This document shows positions 14,356 to 23,023 of a DNA stretch of 38,919 bases, piece by piece (the first letter of the stretch is position 1; every line of letters starts with the position of its first letter). Under the pieces are notes generated by a model. The model was not told the origin of the DNA. It worked only from the letters and a program-made list of their open reading frames with translations, and did not search any database. Location: contig JAZRYW010000005.1 of assembly GCA_045600965.1 (NCBI GenBank), positions 1-38,919 of the forward strand. The letters are read 5' to 3'. The stretch is from RGIG6374 sp045600965. GTDB taxonomy: Bacteria > Bacteroidota > Bacteroidia > Bacteroidales > UBA932. A program made the position numbers and the translations under genes.

Positions 14356-17300
14356 TCAGTCCTCCTTATCATTTTCATTATCTTCAGCGGAAATCTGCAG
14401 GAACAGATATTCGCTCTGGCGTTTCTTTTCCTTGTTGCGCTCGCCGCTGCGGGACATCAGAGCATAGGCTACCGGAACGATGAACAGGGTCACGAAGGTG
14501 GAGACGAGCAGACCTCCGATGACCACGATACCGAGGGGATGCCACATTTCAGAGCCCTCACCGTTGCTCAATGCCATAGGAAGCATACCGAGCAGGGTGG
14601 TGACTGCCGTCATCAGAACGGGGCGGAGACGTGACTGTCCGGACAGCGCGATGGCTTCGGAAAGTTTGTGTCCGCGGTCACGCATCAGGTTGATATAGTC
14701 AACCAGCACGATACCGTTCTTGACGACTATGCCGATCAGCATCACGCATCCCAGGGCGCCGATCATATCCAGGGTAGTGCCCGTGATCCAGAGCGCAAGA
14801 ACGACTCCGGAAAGGGCGAAGGGCACGGAGAGCATATTGATGGCCGGTTTGGAGAGCGATTCGAACTGGGAGGCCATAACCACGTAGACAAGCATTATGA
14901 TGAGCAGACCGAGGATGATGATGTCACCGAAGGTCTTCTGCTGGTCCTCGTAGTCACCGGCAATGCGGGTGGATACTCCCGAAGGTGTGCTGATGTCGTC
15001 TATGACGGCCTGAACCTGGGCTGCAAGTTCACCGAGTGACACTTCATAGGGAGTCACTGAAAGGGTGAGATATCTTTGACGGTTCTTTCTCTGTATGGTC
15101 GGAGGCGTCCAGTATTCCTCTATGGAAGCAACCTCGCTGAGCTTGACTGCGGCGCCGGTGGCTGTGGGAATGGTCATATTGAGCACGTCGGTGATGGAGT
15201 TGCGGTCCTCTTCCTTGAGTCGCACCACGATGTCGTATTCGTCCCCGTCCTCCTTGAGGAAACCTGCAGTGAGACCGTTCACGCGGTTGCGGACGTAGGT
15301 CGAAATGGTTGCCGCGTTCAGACCGAGGCGGGCCACCTTCTCCTTGTCGACAAGAATCTTCAGTTCGGCGCGGTCCTCGTCGCGGCTGTTGTTGATGTCA
15401 CGCGCACCGGGAACCCTTTCCTTGATGGCCTGCTTGATCTCTTCTGCGAAGAGGTTGGTCTGGTCGAAGTCGTAACCGTATATCTCGACATCAACGGTGG
15501 AGTTGCTGCCGCTCATACCGCCGCCCGAAGAGCAGATGTAGCGCACAATTTCGGGCATTGTGCCGAGTTCCTTGCGCATCACCTCACATATCTGGTCGAT
15601 GGAACGTTCACGCTCATACTTCTTGTTGCAGATGATGGTCATCGAGATCCTGTTGGCTGTGGTGGCGTTGAAAAGGGCGCCGATACCGCCTGAATCGTTT
15701 GATCCTGCGGAAGATGAGATGATCTGGATTTCAGGAACGATTTCAAAGAAACGCTGCTCGATCCTTCTCGCGGTCTTGAGGGTTTCCTCAAGGCGCGTGC
15801 CTCTCTGCAGTTCGATTGTGACGCTCGCACGACCGTTGTCGGAGCGCTGCATAAAGTCGGATCCTATCTGTTTGGTTGCAAGAGGAATCATTGATGCGCA
15901 GAAGAACAGCAGGGCGATGACTATCGTCAGGACCTTGTTGCGCAGGCACCAGCGGAGCATATTTGCATAGGCCTTGTCTATCTTGTCGAGGAAGCCGACG
16001 ATAACTCTGCGGTAGAAGCCCTCCTTCCGGGCCTCGAACACCAGGCGGCCCTTCTCGTCTATTCGCATCTTTCTTTCCTTGAGGAGCTTCGAGCAGAGCA
16101 TAGGTGTCAGGGAGATGGCCACGACGGTGGAGGTTGACACGACTATTGTCACAATCCATCCGAGTTCCTTGAAGAGTATGCCGGCCATACCGGAGAGCAT
16201 AGTCAGGGGAATGAATACGGCCGCTATGACGAGGGTTGTCGCGATGACGGATGTCCATACCTCATTCGTGCCGTATATGGCCGCGGATCTGGGGCTGGAG
16301 CCCCTGTCAATGTGCTTGCTGATATTTTCCAGCACCACTATCGCGTCATCGACCACCATACCGATGGCTACGGTAAGGGAGCATAGAGAGATGATGTTGA
16401 GCGAGCTGTCGGCCACGAGCAGATATATGAATGCCACTATCAGCGCAATGGGGATGGTTATGCTGATAATGAAGGTCGAGCGCCAGTTGCCGAGGAAGAA
16501 CAGGACCACGATGACTACGAACAGAAGAGCGTAGAATATGGATTCCATCAGTGAATTGATGGAGTTCTGAATCTCTTCGGAAGTGTCGTACAGCAGCTGC
16601 ACGTTGACATCGGTGGGAAGGTCCTTTGCAATCCTGTCCATCTCCCTTCTCACGTCGCGGCAGACCTGCACCGTGTTGGCGCCGGACTTCTTGGATATCA
16701 TCATACGTACGGCGTCCTGACCGTTGACCTTCTCGTCGAGGGAGAGGTCCTTGATGGTGTCGCGCACTGTTGCCAGGTCACGGACGAAGACCTGCTGCCC
16801 GGCAGGAGTGGTTGTCACTACTATCGCCCCGATCTCGGAGCTTTCGAGATATTCGCTCCGGACCTGAAGATTGTACTGCTCCCTGTCCATCTTGACGATA
16901 CCGGACGAAAGGTTCATATTGTTGGTGCTGATGGCATTGCCCACCATCTCGAGAGGAATGCCGAATGCATCCAGCTTTCCCTGGTCTATGTCGATGTAGA
17001 CATATCTTTCAGGGGTTCCCGAGAGGGATGCGGATCCGATGCCGTCAATGGCGTTCAGGCGGGTGATGACCTCGTCATTGAGTATCTTCTCCAGCCCGGA
17101 ATAGCTCTCTTTTGCGGTGACGGCATACTGGATTACAGGCGCCGCGCTGCTGTTGAGCTTGAAGATCATAGGGGTTGAACAGCCGTCGGGAAGGTTGTCC
17201 TTCATCATATCGAGGTAGGAGCGGCAGTCGTTGGTGGCCTCGTCTATATTCTCGCCCCATTCAAGTTCAAGGACGACAGCGGATATGTTGTCACGTGAGG

Positions 17301-17547
17301 TGGAGGTGAGTTCCTTCAGACCGTCCACGGAGTTGAGGCTGTTCTCTATGAGTTTGGTGACATTGGTCTCCACTTCGCTGGCGCTGGCGCCGGCGTATGT
17401 GGTCATAACCGTTATGTACGGAGGATCCATTTCGGGGAAGCGGTCGATAGGCAGTCTCGAAAGGGAGAAGAGGCCGATTATCGCCACTGCGACGAATATC
17501 AACACCGTCGTGACGGGTTTCAGAATGGCTGTTTTATAGATGCTCAT
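14356..17547 (-). CDS. RND efflux transporter, AcrB/MexB type
   Basis: A 1063-residue inner-membrane proton-driven pump, the usual size for the HAE-1 family. Transmembrane helix 1 is near the N-terminus, and two large periplasmic loops separate it from helix 2 (about 335-352) and helix 7 from helix 8. Proton-relay residues are kept: D400-D401 in IGMVVDDAIVVLENI, and the Lys in GIVVKNGIVLVDY near the C-terminus. It follows the membrane-fusion gene by three bases and is followed by the PII-like gene. It would export drugs or other amphiphiles through the TolC protein encoded upstream. The substrate cannot be predicted; no heavy-metal signature is seen. Confidence 0.93.
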   Translation of the reverse strand: MSIYKTAILKPVTTVLIFVAVAIIGLFSLSRLPIDRFPEMDPPYITVMTTYAGASASEVETNVTKLIENSLNSVDGLKELTSTSRDNISAVVLELEWGENIDEATNDCRSYLDMMKDNLPDGCSTPMIFKLNSSAAPVIQYAVTAKESYSGLEKILNDEVITRLNAIDGIGSASLSGTPERYVYIDIDQGKLDAFGIPLEMVGNAISTNNMNLSSGIVKMDREQYNLQVRSEYLESSEIGAIVVTTTPAGQQVFVRDLATVRDTIKDLSLDEKVNGQDAVRMMISKKSGANTVQVCRDVRREMDRIAKDLPTDVNVQLLYDTSEEIQNSINSLMESIFYALLFVVIVVLFFLGNWRSTFIISITIPIALIVAFIYLLVADSSLNIISLCSLTVAIGMVVDDAIVVLENISKHIDRGSSPRSAAIYGTNEVWTSVIATTLVIAAVFIPLTMLSGMAGILFKELGWIVTIVVSTSTVVAISLTPMLCSKLLKERKMRIDEKGRLVFEARKEGFYRRVIVGFLDKIDKAYANMLRWCLRNKVLTIVIALLFFCASMIPLATKQIGSDFMQRSDNGRASVTIELQRGTRLEETLKTARRIEQRFFEIVPEIQIISSSAGSNDSGGIGALFNATTANRISMTIICNKKYERERSIDQICEVMRKELGTMPEIVRYICSSGGGMSGSNSTVDVEIYGYDFDQTNLFAEEIKQAIKERVPGARDINNSRDEDRAELKILVDKEKVARLGLNAATISTYVRNRVNGLTAGFLKEDGDEYDIVVRLKEEDRNSITDVLNMTIPTATGAAVKLSEVASIEEYWTPPTIQRKNRQRYLTLSVTPYEVSLGELAAQVQAVIDDISTPSGVSTRIAGDYEDQQKTFGDIIILGLLIIMLVYVVMASQFESLSKPAINMLSVPFALSGVVLALWITGTTLDMIGALGCVMLIGIVVKNGIVLVDYINLMRDRGHKLSEAIALSGQSRLRPVLMTAVTTLLGMLPMALSNGEGSEMWHPLGIVVIGGLLVSTFVTLFIVPVAYALMSRSGERNKEKKRQSEYLFLQISAEDNENDKED

Positions 17548-17550
17548 AGA

Positions 17551-18570
17551 CTAATTCTCCCTGACTACGTTCAGTTTCACACCGTCAACCAGTCTTGCCT
17601 GTCCGGCGGACACTATCCTGTCACCTTCGGAAATCTCATCCGAAATGATTTCGATATTCTCATCGAAACGCTGCCCGAGTGTGACTGCAACACGTTTTGC
17701 CTTGCCGTTGTCATCGATGAAAACATAGCGGTCGTTCGAACCGGTGAGTTTCAGGACGGTCTGGTAAGGCACAACCATAGCGGTTTCGGTGCCCATAGGG
17801 AGACTTGTGCGGACATACATACCGGGACGCAGGCGGTTGCTGGAGTTGGGTATGCGGAGTTTTACCTGGAAGGTATGGGTAGAGGCGTCAATGGTGGGGT
17901 ATATCACCTCGATTGATGCGGGGAACTCGTCGTCGGGATAGATGTCCGACTTGAGAACCAGGCTCATACCGCTGCGCAGCTGGGGGTAGTAGGTCTCAGG
18001 CACGCTGATAAGAGCCTTGAGGACACCTATCTGTGCAATGGCAAGTATGGGCTGGCCGCTGTAAAGTTCGCCGTCCTCGTAGTTCTTGGCCGTCACCACG
18101 CCCGCAAACTGGGCGCGCACGAATGTGTTCGCCTCAAGGAACTCGAGGCTCTGACGGGTCTGGTCGAATGAAAGTTTGGTCTGGTCATAAGACTGCTGGG
18201 AAACGGTACCCGTCTCCTTCAGAGCCTCCATACGCGCCAGTTCCACCTGAAGGTTGGCATATGTGAGTTTCGTGGTGTTCAGCTGGTTCTGGTCCATCCT
18301 GACAAGAAGGTCGCCCTGAGCGACACGTTTGCCGACTTCCACATATATATGTTCGATATTGCCTGTTACCGAAGGCGATATGCTCATTGACTGGTATGCC
18401 TGAAGGGTGGTCGAGAATTCCAGCACCCTTGAAATCTCCTGAGGGCGGAGCTGAAGGGTTTCAACCTGCTCGACCCTTTCCGTCTGCACTGTCTGTTCTT
18501 TCCTGTTCCCTGCACATCCTATGGCCAGAAATGCTGCTGCGGCCACAGGTACAATCTGAAATGCTTTCAT
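17551..18570 (-). CDS. RND membrane-fusion protein (periplasmic adaptor), lipoprotein
   Basis: A 339-residue HlyD/AcrA-type adaptor that bridges the RND pump and the TolC channel. The N-terminus ends in the lipobox LAIGC, so it should be lipid-anchored. Recognisable parts are the lipoyl half-motif VGKRVAQGDLLVRMD (about 78-92), a helical hairpin (about 95-135), the second lipoyl half starting FVRAQFAGVVTA (about 147), and a beta-barrel domain with RLRPGMYVRTSLP. It lies 12 bases after the TolC gene and three before the pump gene. Confidence 0.93.
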   Translation of the reverse strand: MKAFQIVPVAAAAFLAIGCAGNRKEQTVQTERVEQVETLQLRPQEISRVLEFSTTLQAYQSMSISPSVTGNIEHIYVEVGKRVAQGDLLVRMDQNQLNTTKLTYANLQVELARMEALKETGTVSQQSYDQTKLSFDQTRQSLEFLEANTFVRAQFAGVVTAKNYEDGELYSGQPILAIAQIGVLKALISVPETYYPQLRSGMSLVLKSDIYPDDEFPASIEVIYPTIDASTHTFQVKLRIPNSSNRLRPGMYVRTSLPMGTETAMVVPYQTVLKLTGSNDRYVFIDDNGKAKRVAVTLGQRFDENIEIISDEISEGDRIVSAGQARLVDGVKLNVVREN

Positions 18571-18582
18571 AGATTATTGATT

Positions 18583-19896
18583 TTAATAATTGTTCAACAG
18601 TTGTTCAAGTTCGGTCTGTGCCGTGATGAATTCCAGAATGGACTGCACCAGCATACCCTGCACGTTGTCAAGGTCGGTGCTGGCTGTGGTCACCTCCATA
18701 CTGGAGGCCATACCGTACTGGTATTTCCGGCTTATGTTGTCGAAAACGCGTTTGGTCACCTCAAGATTCTCCTTCTGGTTGATGAAACTTTCGTAAGCGG
18801 AGGTGAGGTTGTAGCACAGTTGACGGTACTGTATTTCAAGCGAGGCTTCAGTGTCGACGAGCGTGTTGATCTGCTTGTCATAGTCGTGTTTTGCGCTGCG
18901 CACTGCGCTCAGGCGGTTGCCGGAGGAGAAGATGGGGATGTTGAGAGTGGCTCCGAGCATATTCGGAGGGGTCATATTCATTGTCATCTCGTCGCTGAGG
19001 TATTCCTTCGCGCTGTACTGGTGAAACACGCTCAAGGAAGGCGCGTATGCCCATTTTGCAAGATCCAACTGTTTCTTGCTCAGGTCCGCGCTCTTGCGCA
19101 GAAGCTGGAATCCGTAGTTCTTTTCCATATCGAAATCCTCGCTCAGCAGGCTGAACGCCTTCTCTTCACTGATCAGGTCATCTATGCCGTCGGTGAGGGT
19201 GATCTCGGTGCTTGCGCTGATATTGAGCAGCACTCGCAGGGAATTGTATATCATCTCGAGGGAGCGCTCCGTCGAACTTACAGTGTTCTCCATCTGGGAC
19301 TGGCGTACGCGGATCTGGTCGGCGCTGGTCAGCTCAGCCGCACCCACTTCCACGCTTTTAAGAGTGTAGTTGTACAGTTCGCCGAGGCTTGCGGCATTCT
19401 TGCGGTAGAGGTTGAGTGTCTCTTCTGTAACAAGGGCCGAGCAGTAGAGGGTCTTGACGTTGTTGGTAATCTGCTGTTCGGTCTGTTTCAAGGATATGTC
19501 GGCCATATCGCCGGACACTTTGCTGATGCCTATGCCTATTATCTGGGCGGGGGTGAGAGACACTGCCGAGGTTATGCCTATGGTGATGGAAGCCGGAAGG
19601 GCGATGTCCATTGCACCGAGGTTCATCCTGTAACCGAAATTGGTGGAGTAGTCAGCCTTTGCCGAAACCTGGGGGAGCAGGGATGAAATTGCCTGCCACT
19701 TCGCCGCTTCCGCCTTGCGTATGTCCAGAGACGCGTTCTGTATGGTGAGATTATGATCAAGCGCGTATTGTTTGGCTTCCTCAAGAGAAAGACTGATCCT
19801 TGCGGGCCCTTCCTCGTTCTGTGCTGGTGCGGGGACTGACAAAAAGGCAAGAAACAGGGCAAAAAGGCCGTTTTTCAAATGTTTTTCAATCATCAT
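18583..19896 (-). CDS. TolC family outer-membrane efflux protein
   Basis: A 437-residue outer-membrane channel component. A signal peptide (HLKNGLFALFLAFLSVPAPAQ) precedes two homologous halves rich in long amphipathic helices, with the family pattern LSLEEAKQYALDHNLTIQ near the start and a second copy at about 235. It would form the trimeric exit duct for the RND pump encoded downstream. It is the first gene of the operon TolC, adaptor, pump, PII-like. The frame opens MMIEKH, so the second ATG is an alternative start. Confidence 0.92.
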   Translation of the reverse strand: MMIEKHLKNGLFALFLAFLSVPAPAQNEEGPARISLSLEEAKQYALDHNLTIQNASLDIRKAEAAKWQAISSLLPQVSAKADYSTNFGYRMNLGAMDIALPASITIGITSAVSLTPAQIIGIGISKVSGDMADISLKQTEQQITNNVKTLYCSALVTEETLNLYRKNAASLGELYNYTLKSVEVGAAELTSADQIRVRQSQMENTVSSTERSLEMIYNSLRVLLNISASTEITLTDGIDDLISEEKAFSLLSEDFDMEKNYGFQLLRKSADLSKKQLDLAKWAYAPSLSVFHQYSAKEYLSDEMTMNMTPPNMLGATLNIPIFSSGNRLSAVRSAKHDYDKQINTLVDTEASLEIQYRQLCYNLTSAYESFINQKENLEVTKRVFDNISRKYQYGMASSMEVTTASTDLDNVQGMLVQSILEFITAQTELEQLLNNY

Positions 19897-19928
19897 AATA
19901 TCTGTCTAAAACGGAGATTTTCGGTCTG

Positions 19929-19958
19929 CAAAAATCACACCAATCAACCGGGTTGCAA
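19929..19958 (-). promoter_or_regulatory. Putative promoter of the RND efflux operon
   Basis: On the minus strand TTGC (19955-19958), an 18-base spacer and GATTTTTG (19929-19936, one mismatch to TAnnTTTG) lie between the alkaline phosphatase terminator and the TolC start. No obvious operator palindrome was found beside it. Confidence 0.45.
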
Positions 19959-19962
19959 AAAT

Positions 19963-19996
19963 AGAAAAAAAGCCGGTCAAAAATGGCCGGCTTTAA
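19963..19996 (-). terminator. Rho-independent terminator after alkaline phosphatase
   Basis: Arms AAAGCCGG (19969-19976) and CCGGCTTT (19987-19994) form an 8-bp stem with a 10-base loop. Read on the minus strand, the stem runs into TTTTTTT and then CTATTTTT. It separates the kbl-phosphatase transcript from the efflux operon. Confidence 0.8.
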
Positions 19997-20021
19997 GAAT
20001 ATTTGTCAAATACTTTCCGTT

Positions 20022-21416
20022 TTAGTTGTACCTGGCTACCCTTGCGATGGTCTTGGGCACATCGGTATTGTCGTGGCAGTTTGAAAATTCGGAAGCCTTG
20101 GCTCCATATACCCAGAGCATTACGGGCGCGCCTGAGTGGCTGCCGAATGACCAGGACACCATTGCTATGCTGTCAAGGACCTTGATTGCCTCCACGGCGA
20201 ACTTTTCGTTGCTCGAGTAGAGGTTCCTCTCCCTTGCGTCAGCCTTGTCGAGGAAGGTTTCCTTGTAGGCCTGGGTGAGGCGCCTTTCAACCATAGGATG
20301 AACGGGAAGTTCGCTCCACAGGCCGAGCTTTTCGCTGAGAAGCTGCTTCACCTCCTCCCAGGACACCGTCCTGTCCTTGGCGCCTGCCCTGAGCTGGGCT
20401 ATGGCTGCGGAGAGTCCGTCCTTGGAGCATTTTGCGAAACGGTAGTTCTGGGGGCGCATTTCGTACATCCCGGAGCCCATTACCAGACCTCCTGTCTCGT
20501 GGTCCGCTGTGACGATGATAAGTGTCTCGTTGGGGTGCTTTGCGGCAAAATCCAGCGCGAGCTGGACGGACTGTGCCATATCGTTGACTTCGTGGATGAC
20601 ACCGACGGCATCGTCAGCGTGCGCAGCGTGGTCGATCATACCGCCTTCGATCATAAGGAAGAAGCCCTTTTTGCTGAAGTTGGTCCACATATAGTCTATT
20701 GCGGCTTCGGTGAAGTCCCTGAGGCTGGTCTGACCTTCCCGGCGGTCTACGGCATAGACAAGATCATCCGGTTTCTGGTCAGCGGCGAGGTAGATGACCC
20801 TGCCTCCCTTGACGGGCTTGTACTGCTCGCGGCCGCAGAATACGTTGATGCCTGCCTCGCGGGCCTTTGCAATCCAGTCCTCGCTTTCAAGGGCGCTGCC
20901 TCTCTGCTTGAGGAAGCGTGAACCGGCGGCGAAATCTATCTTCGAGTCGAGAAGCTGCTGTGAAATGACATCATAGCTGTTGCGGCTTGCATCGTGACCG
21001 TAGAATGCGGCGGGAGTGGCGTGGTTCACGCCGACAGAAGTCACGACACTCGTGCCGAAACCCTTTTTCTGGGCCAGTTCTGCAATGGAAGTGGTCCAGG
21101 AACTGTCGGCGGCTACACCGAGCCAGTTGTTGGGAATCTTCACACCGCTTGAGAGCGCTGTGCCGGCTGCGGAGGAGTCGGTTACAAGGGAGTTGTCGGA
21201 GTAGGTGGTGATGAGCGCCTGAACGGGGAATGCGGTGAAGTTGACCTGTGGCAGCCCTACAGCCTTGTTGTACATATTGGTGAGATGGGTATGGTTTGCG
21301 CCCATACCGTCACCGATGAAGTAGAACACATACTTCGGAGTTTGAGCGTACGCTCCCGCTGTCAGGACGACGGCGATGACAAGGGTAAGAAATCTTTTCA
21401 TATCGTATTGTTTCAT
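20022..21416 (-). CDS. Alkaline phosphatase, PhoA family
   Basis: A secreted metal-dependent phosphomonoesterase of up to 464 residues. The signal peptide is KRFLTLVIAVVLTAGAYAQ. Metal and catalytic motifs are IGDGMG (metal Asp near 36), VTDSSAAGTA with the nucleophilic Ser after Asp (80-81), EGGMIDHAAHADD, and TADHETGG. It should release phosphate in the periplasm. The first ATG (21416) starts MKQYDMKRF; the ATG at 21401 (MKRFLTL) gives a cleaner signal peptide. It begins three bases after the kbl stop codon and is presumably cotranscribed with kbl, an unusual pairing. No Pho-box was identified. Confidence 0.93.
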   Translation of the reverse strand: MKQYDMKRFLTLVIAVVLTAGAYAQTPKYVFYFIGDGMGANHTHLTNMYNKAVGLPQVNFTAFPVQALITTYSDNSLVTDSSAAGTALSSGVKIPNNWLGVAADSSWTTSIAELAQKKGFGTSVVTSVGVNHATPAAFYGHDASRNSYDVISQQLLDSKIDFAAGSRFLKQRGSALESEDWIAKAREAGINVFCGREQYKPVKGGRVIYLAADQKPDDLVYAVDRREGQTSLRDFTEAAIDYMWTNFSKKGFFLMIEGGMIDHAAHADDAVGVIHEVNDMAQSVQLALDFAAKHPNETLIIVTADHETGGLVMGSGMYEMRPQNYRFAKCSKDGLSAAIAQLRAGAKDRTVSWEEVKQLLSEKLGLWSELPVHPMVERRLTQAYKETFLDKADARERNLYSSNEKFAVEAIKVLDSIAMVSWSFGSHSGAPVMLWVYGAKASEFSNCHDNTDVPKTIARVARYN

Positions 21417-21419
21417 TGT

Positions 21420-22613
21420 TTACTGCTTGAGCACTCCCAACTCGAGGCCTATCTTGGTGAAAGCGGCTATGCACCTGTCCAGATGTTCCCTTTCGTGCCC
21501 GGCTGAAACCTGAACGCGGATACGGGCCTGTCCCTTGGGCACTACAGGATAGTAGAAGCCGGTGACATATATGCCCTCCTCCTGGAGCCTTGCGGCGAAT
21601 TTCTGGCTCAGCGGCGCGTCATAGAGCATCACGGCGCAGATAGCCGACTGGGTGGGCTTGATGTCGAAGCCGGCCTTCTTCATACCTTCCACAAAGTAGT
21701 CCGTGTTGGTATGGAGCTTGTCCTGCAGGTCATTGGTGCGTGACATCATATCGAACATCGCGCAGCCTGCGGCAGCCACCATAGGGGGAATCGAATTCGA
21801 GAAGAGGTAGGGGCGTGAGCGCTGGCGAAGCATAGCTATTATCTCCTTGCGTCCGGTGGTGAAACCGCCTACGGCGCCGCCGAAACTCTTTCCGAGCGTG
21901 CCGGTGAGGATTTCAATCTTTCCGCGGAGGTCGTATTTCTCGGTCACGCCGCGGCCTGTGCGTCCGACAACGCCGGCCGAGTGGGATTCGTCCACCATCA
22001 CCATAGCATCATACTTGCAGGCGAGTTCATAAATCCTGTCGAGAGGAGCCACATTGCCGTCCATCGAGAACACGCCGTCGGTGACGATGATGCGGTGTCT
22101 CTGGGCCTGTGCGATCTTCAGGCAGTTCTCCAGTTCGTTCATATCAGCGTTGGGGTAGCGGTAGCGCTGCGCCTTGCACAGACGCACGCCGTCTATGATC
22201 GAAGCGTGGTTGAGCGAATCTGAGATGATGGCGTCCCTGTCGTCGAAAAGGGGCTCGAACACACCGCCGTTGGCGTCGAAGCAGGACGTGTAGAGTATGG
22301 TGTCCTCGGTGCCGAAGAATTCGGATATCTTGGCCTCCAGCTGTTTCTGGAGGTCACCCGTGCCGCAGATGAAGCGGACGGAGGCCATACCGTAGCCGTG
22401 GGTGTCAAGAGCGTCCTTGGCCGCCTTGATGAGTTCCGGATTGTTGGCAAGGCCGAGGTAGTTGTTGGCGCAGAAGTTCAGTACTTCCTGTCCTCCCTTG
22501 ACCTTTATCACTGCCTGCTGGGCGGTGGTTATCACTCTTTCGTCCTTATAGAGGCCTGCATCCTTTATCGACTGCAGCTCCGTTTGAAGATATTGCTGGA
22601 ATCTGTCGTACAT
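21420..22613 (-). CDS. kbl: Glycine C-acetyltransferase (2-amino-3-ketobutyrate CoA ligase)
   Basis: A 397-residue PLP enzyme of the alpha-oxoamine synthase family. It matches E. coli Kbl over its whole length, including NFCANNYLGLAN, MASVRFICGT, SDSLNHASIIDG, the internal-aldimine Lys (K242) in GTLGKSFGGA, and the C-terminal FYYPVVPKGQARIR. It converts 2-amino-3-oxobutyrate and CoA to glycine and acetyl-CoA in threonine breakdown. Related serine palmitoyltransferase and 8-amino-7-oxononanoate synthase lack this degree of match. No threonine dehydrogenase gene is adjacent. Its leader contains repeat copy B. Confidence 0.94.
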   Translation of the reverse strand: MYDRFQQYLQTELQSIKDAGLYKDERVITTAQQAVIKVKGGQEVLNFCANNYLGLANNPELIKAAKDALDTHGYGMASVRFICGTGDLQKQLEAKISEFFGTEDTILYTSCFDANGGVFEPLFDDRDAIISDSLNHASIIDGVRLCKAQRYRYPNADMNELENCLKIAQAQRHRIIVTDGVFSMDGNVAPLDRIYELACKYDAMVMVDESHSAGVVGRTGRGVTEKYDLRGKIEILTGTLGKSFGGAVGGFTTGRKEIIAMLRQRSRPYLFSNSIPPMVAAAGCAMFDMMSRTNDLQDKLHTNTDYFVEGMKKAGFDIKPTQSAICAVMLYDAPLSQKFAARLQEEGIYVTGFYYPVVPKGQARIRVQVSAGHEREHLDRCIAAFTKIGLELGVLKQ

Positions 22614-22627
22614 CGTTATATAGGTTT

Positions 22628-22791
22628 AGAAGTTGTTTACATTTAATTGCTCTCATTTCTTATGCATCTTTTTTGCGTCTTTGCACTTTCAATTCGGTCA
22701 CATACCAACCGGTATGCTCCCTCATTTCAAGCACAAATCCATCAAAAAAACTGCTATAATAAATTTCGGCAATCAAATTTAAACAACTTCT
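22628..22791 (+). repeat. Intergenic repeat copy B (AGAAGTTG-type ends)
   Basis: The element is bounded by a near-perfect 22-bp inverted repeat: the left end starts AGAAGTTGTTTACATTT and the right end, on the other strand, AGAAGTTGTTTAAATTT (20 of 22 identical in total). The centre is the hairpin CATACC-AACC-GGTATG at 22701-22716, preceded by GGTCA and followed by CTCCC. CTTATGCATCTTTTTTG on the left roughly mirrors the right-hand CAAAAAAACTGCTATAA. It lies in the leader of kbl, in antisense orientation to that gene. Confidence 0.8.
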
Positions 22792-22802
22792 TATGTGTCT
22801 TA

Positions 22803-22810
22803 CAAATGTA
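22803..22810 (-). promoter_or_regulatory. Putative -7 box of kbl (TACATTTG)
   Basis: On the minus strand TACATTTG matches TAnnTTTG. The predicted transcription start (about 22796) falls a few bases before the edge of repeat B, so the element would form nearly all of the kbl leader. No clear TTG box at the right spacing is visible. Confidence 0.45.
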
Positions 22811-22831
22811 GTCAAATTTCCGCCAAATTAG

Positions 22832-22839
22832 TATATTTG
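22832..22839 (+). promoter_or_regulatory. Putative -7 box of uxaC (TATATTTG)
   Basis: TATATTTG matches TAnnTTTG and is followed after five bases by the left end of repeat C, so transcription would start at about the first base of the element. The -33 region is shared with the divergent kbl box and lacks a good TTG. Confidence 0.45.
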
Positions 22840-22844
22840 TCTTA

Positions 22845-23006
22845 GAATCTGTTTTGAAATGATTAACTTCAATACTTATGTTTCTTTTTCGCATATTTTT
22901 CGCTGCTTTTCAGTCACAACGGAACCCCGTTGCTCCTTCAAATCATCAAAAAATCTGCTGAAAAATAACCTATAATAATTTTCGTGAACCATTTCAAAAC
23001 AGATTC
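22845..23006 (+). repeat. Intergenic repeat copy C (GAATCTG-type ends)
   Basis: This is the most complete copy. Its left end, GAATCTGTTTTGAAATGATT, and its right end, read on the other strand as GAATCTGTTTTGAAATGGTT, form an inverted repeat of about 23 bp with two differences. The central hairpin CAACGG-AACC-CCGTTG is at 22917-22932, preceded by CAGTCA and followed by CTCCTTCA. It ends 17 bases before the uxaC ATG. No clear target-site duplication is visible. Confidence 0.82.
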
Positions 23007-23023
23007 ATACAAAACCGTGAACG

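Larger units (their letters stand above)
22614..23023. other. Divergent kbl/uxaC intergenic region filled with two repeats
   Basis: This 410-base stretch has no gene. It holds repeat copy B (22628-22791) on the kbl side, a short centre with two divergent TAnnTTTG boxes, and repeat copy C (22845-23006) on the uxaC side. The composition is markedly more AT-rich than the flanking genes. Confidence 0.85.

Noticed and set aside
18577..19686. Long plus-strand frame opposite the TolC gene
   Set aside because: It mirrors the TolC coding frame and starts beside the true TolC stop codon; no motifs or promoter support it.
21420..22613. Serine palmitoyltransferase for sphingolipids
   Set aside because: Bacteroidota encode one, but this sequence follows Kbl closely throughout, including the C-terminal PVVPKGQARIR.
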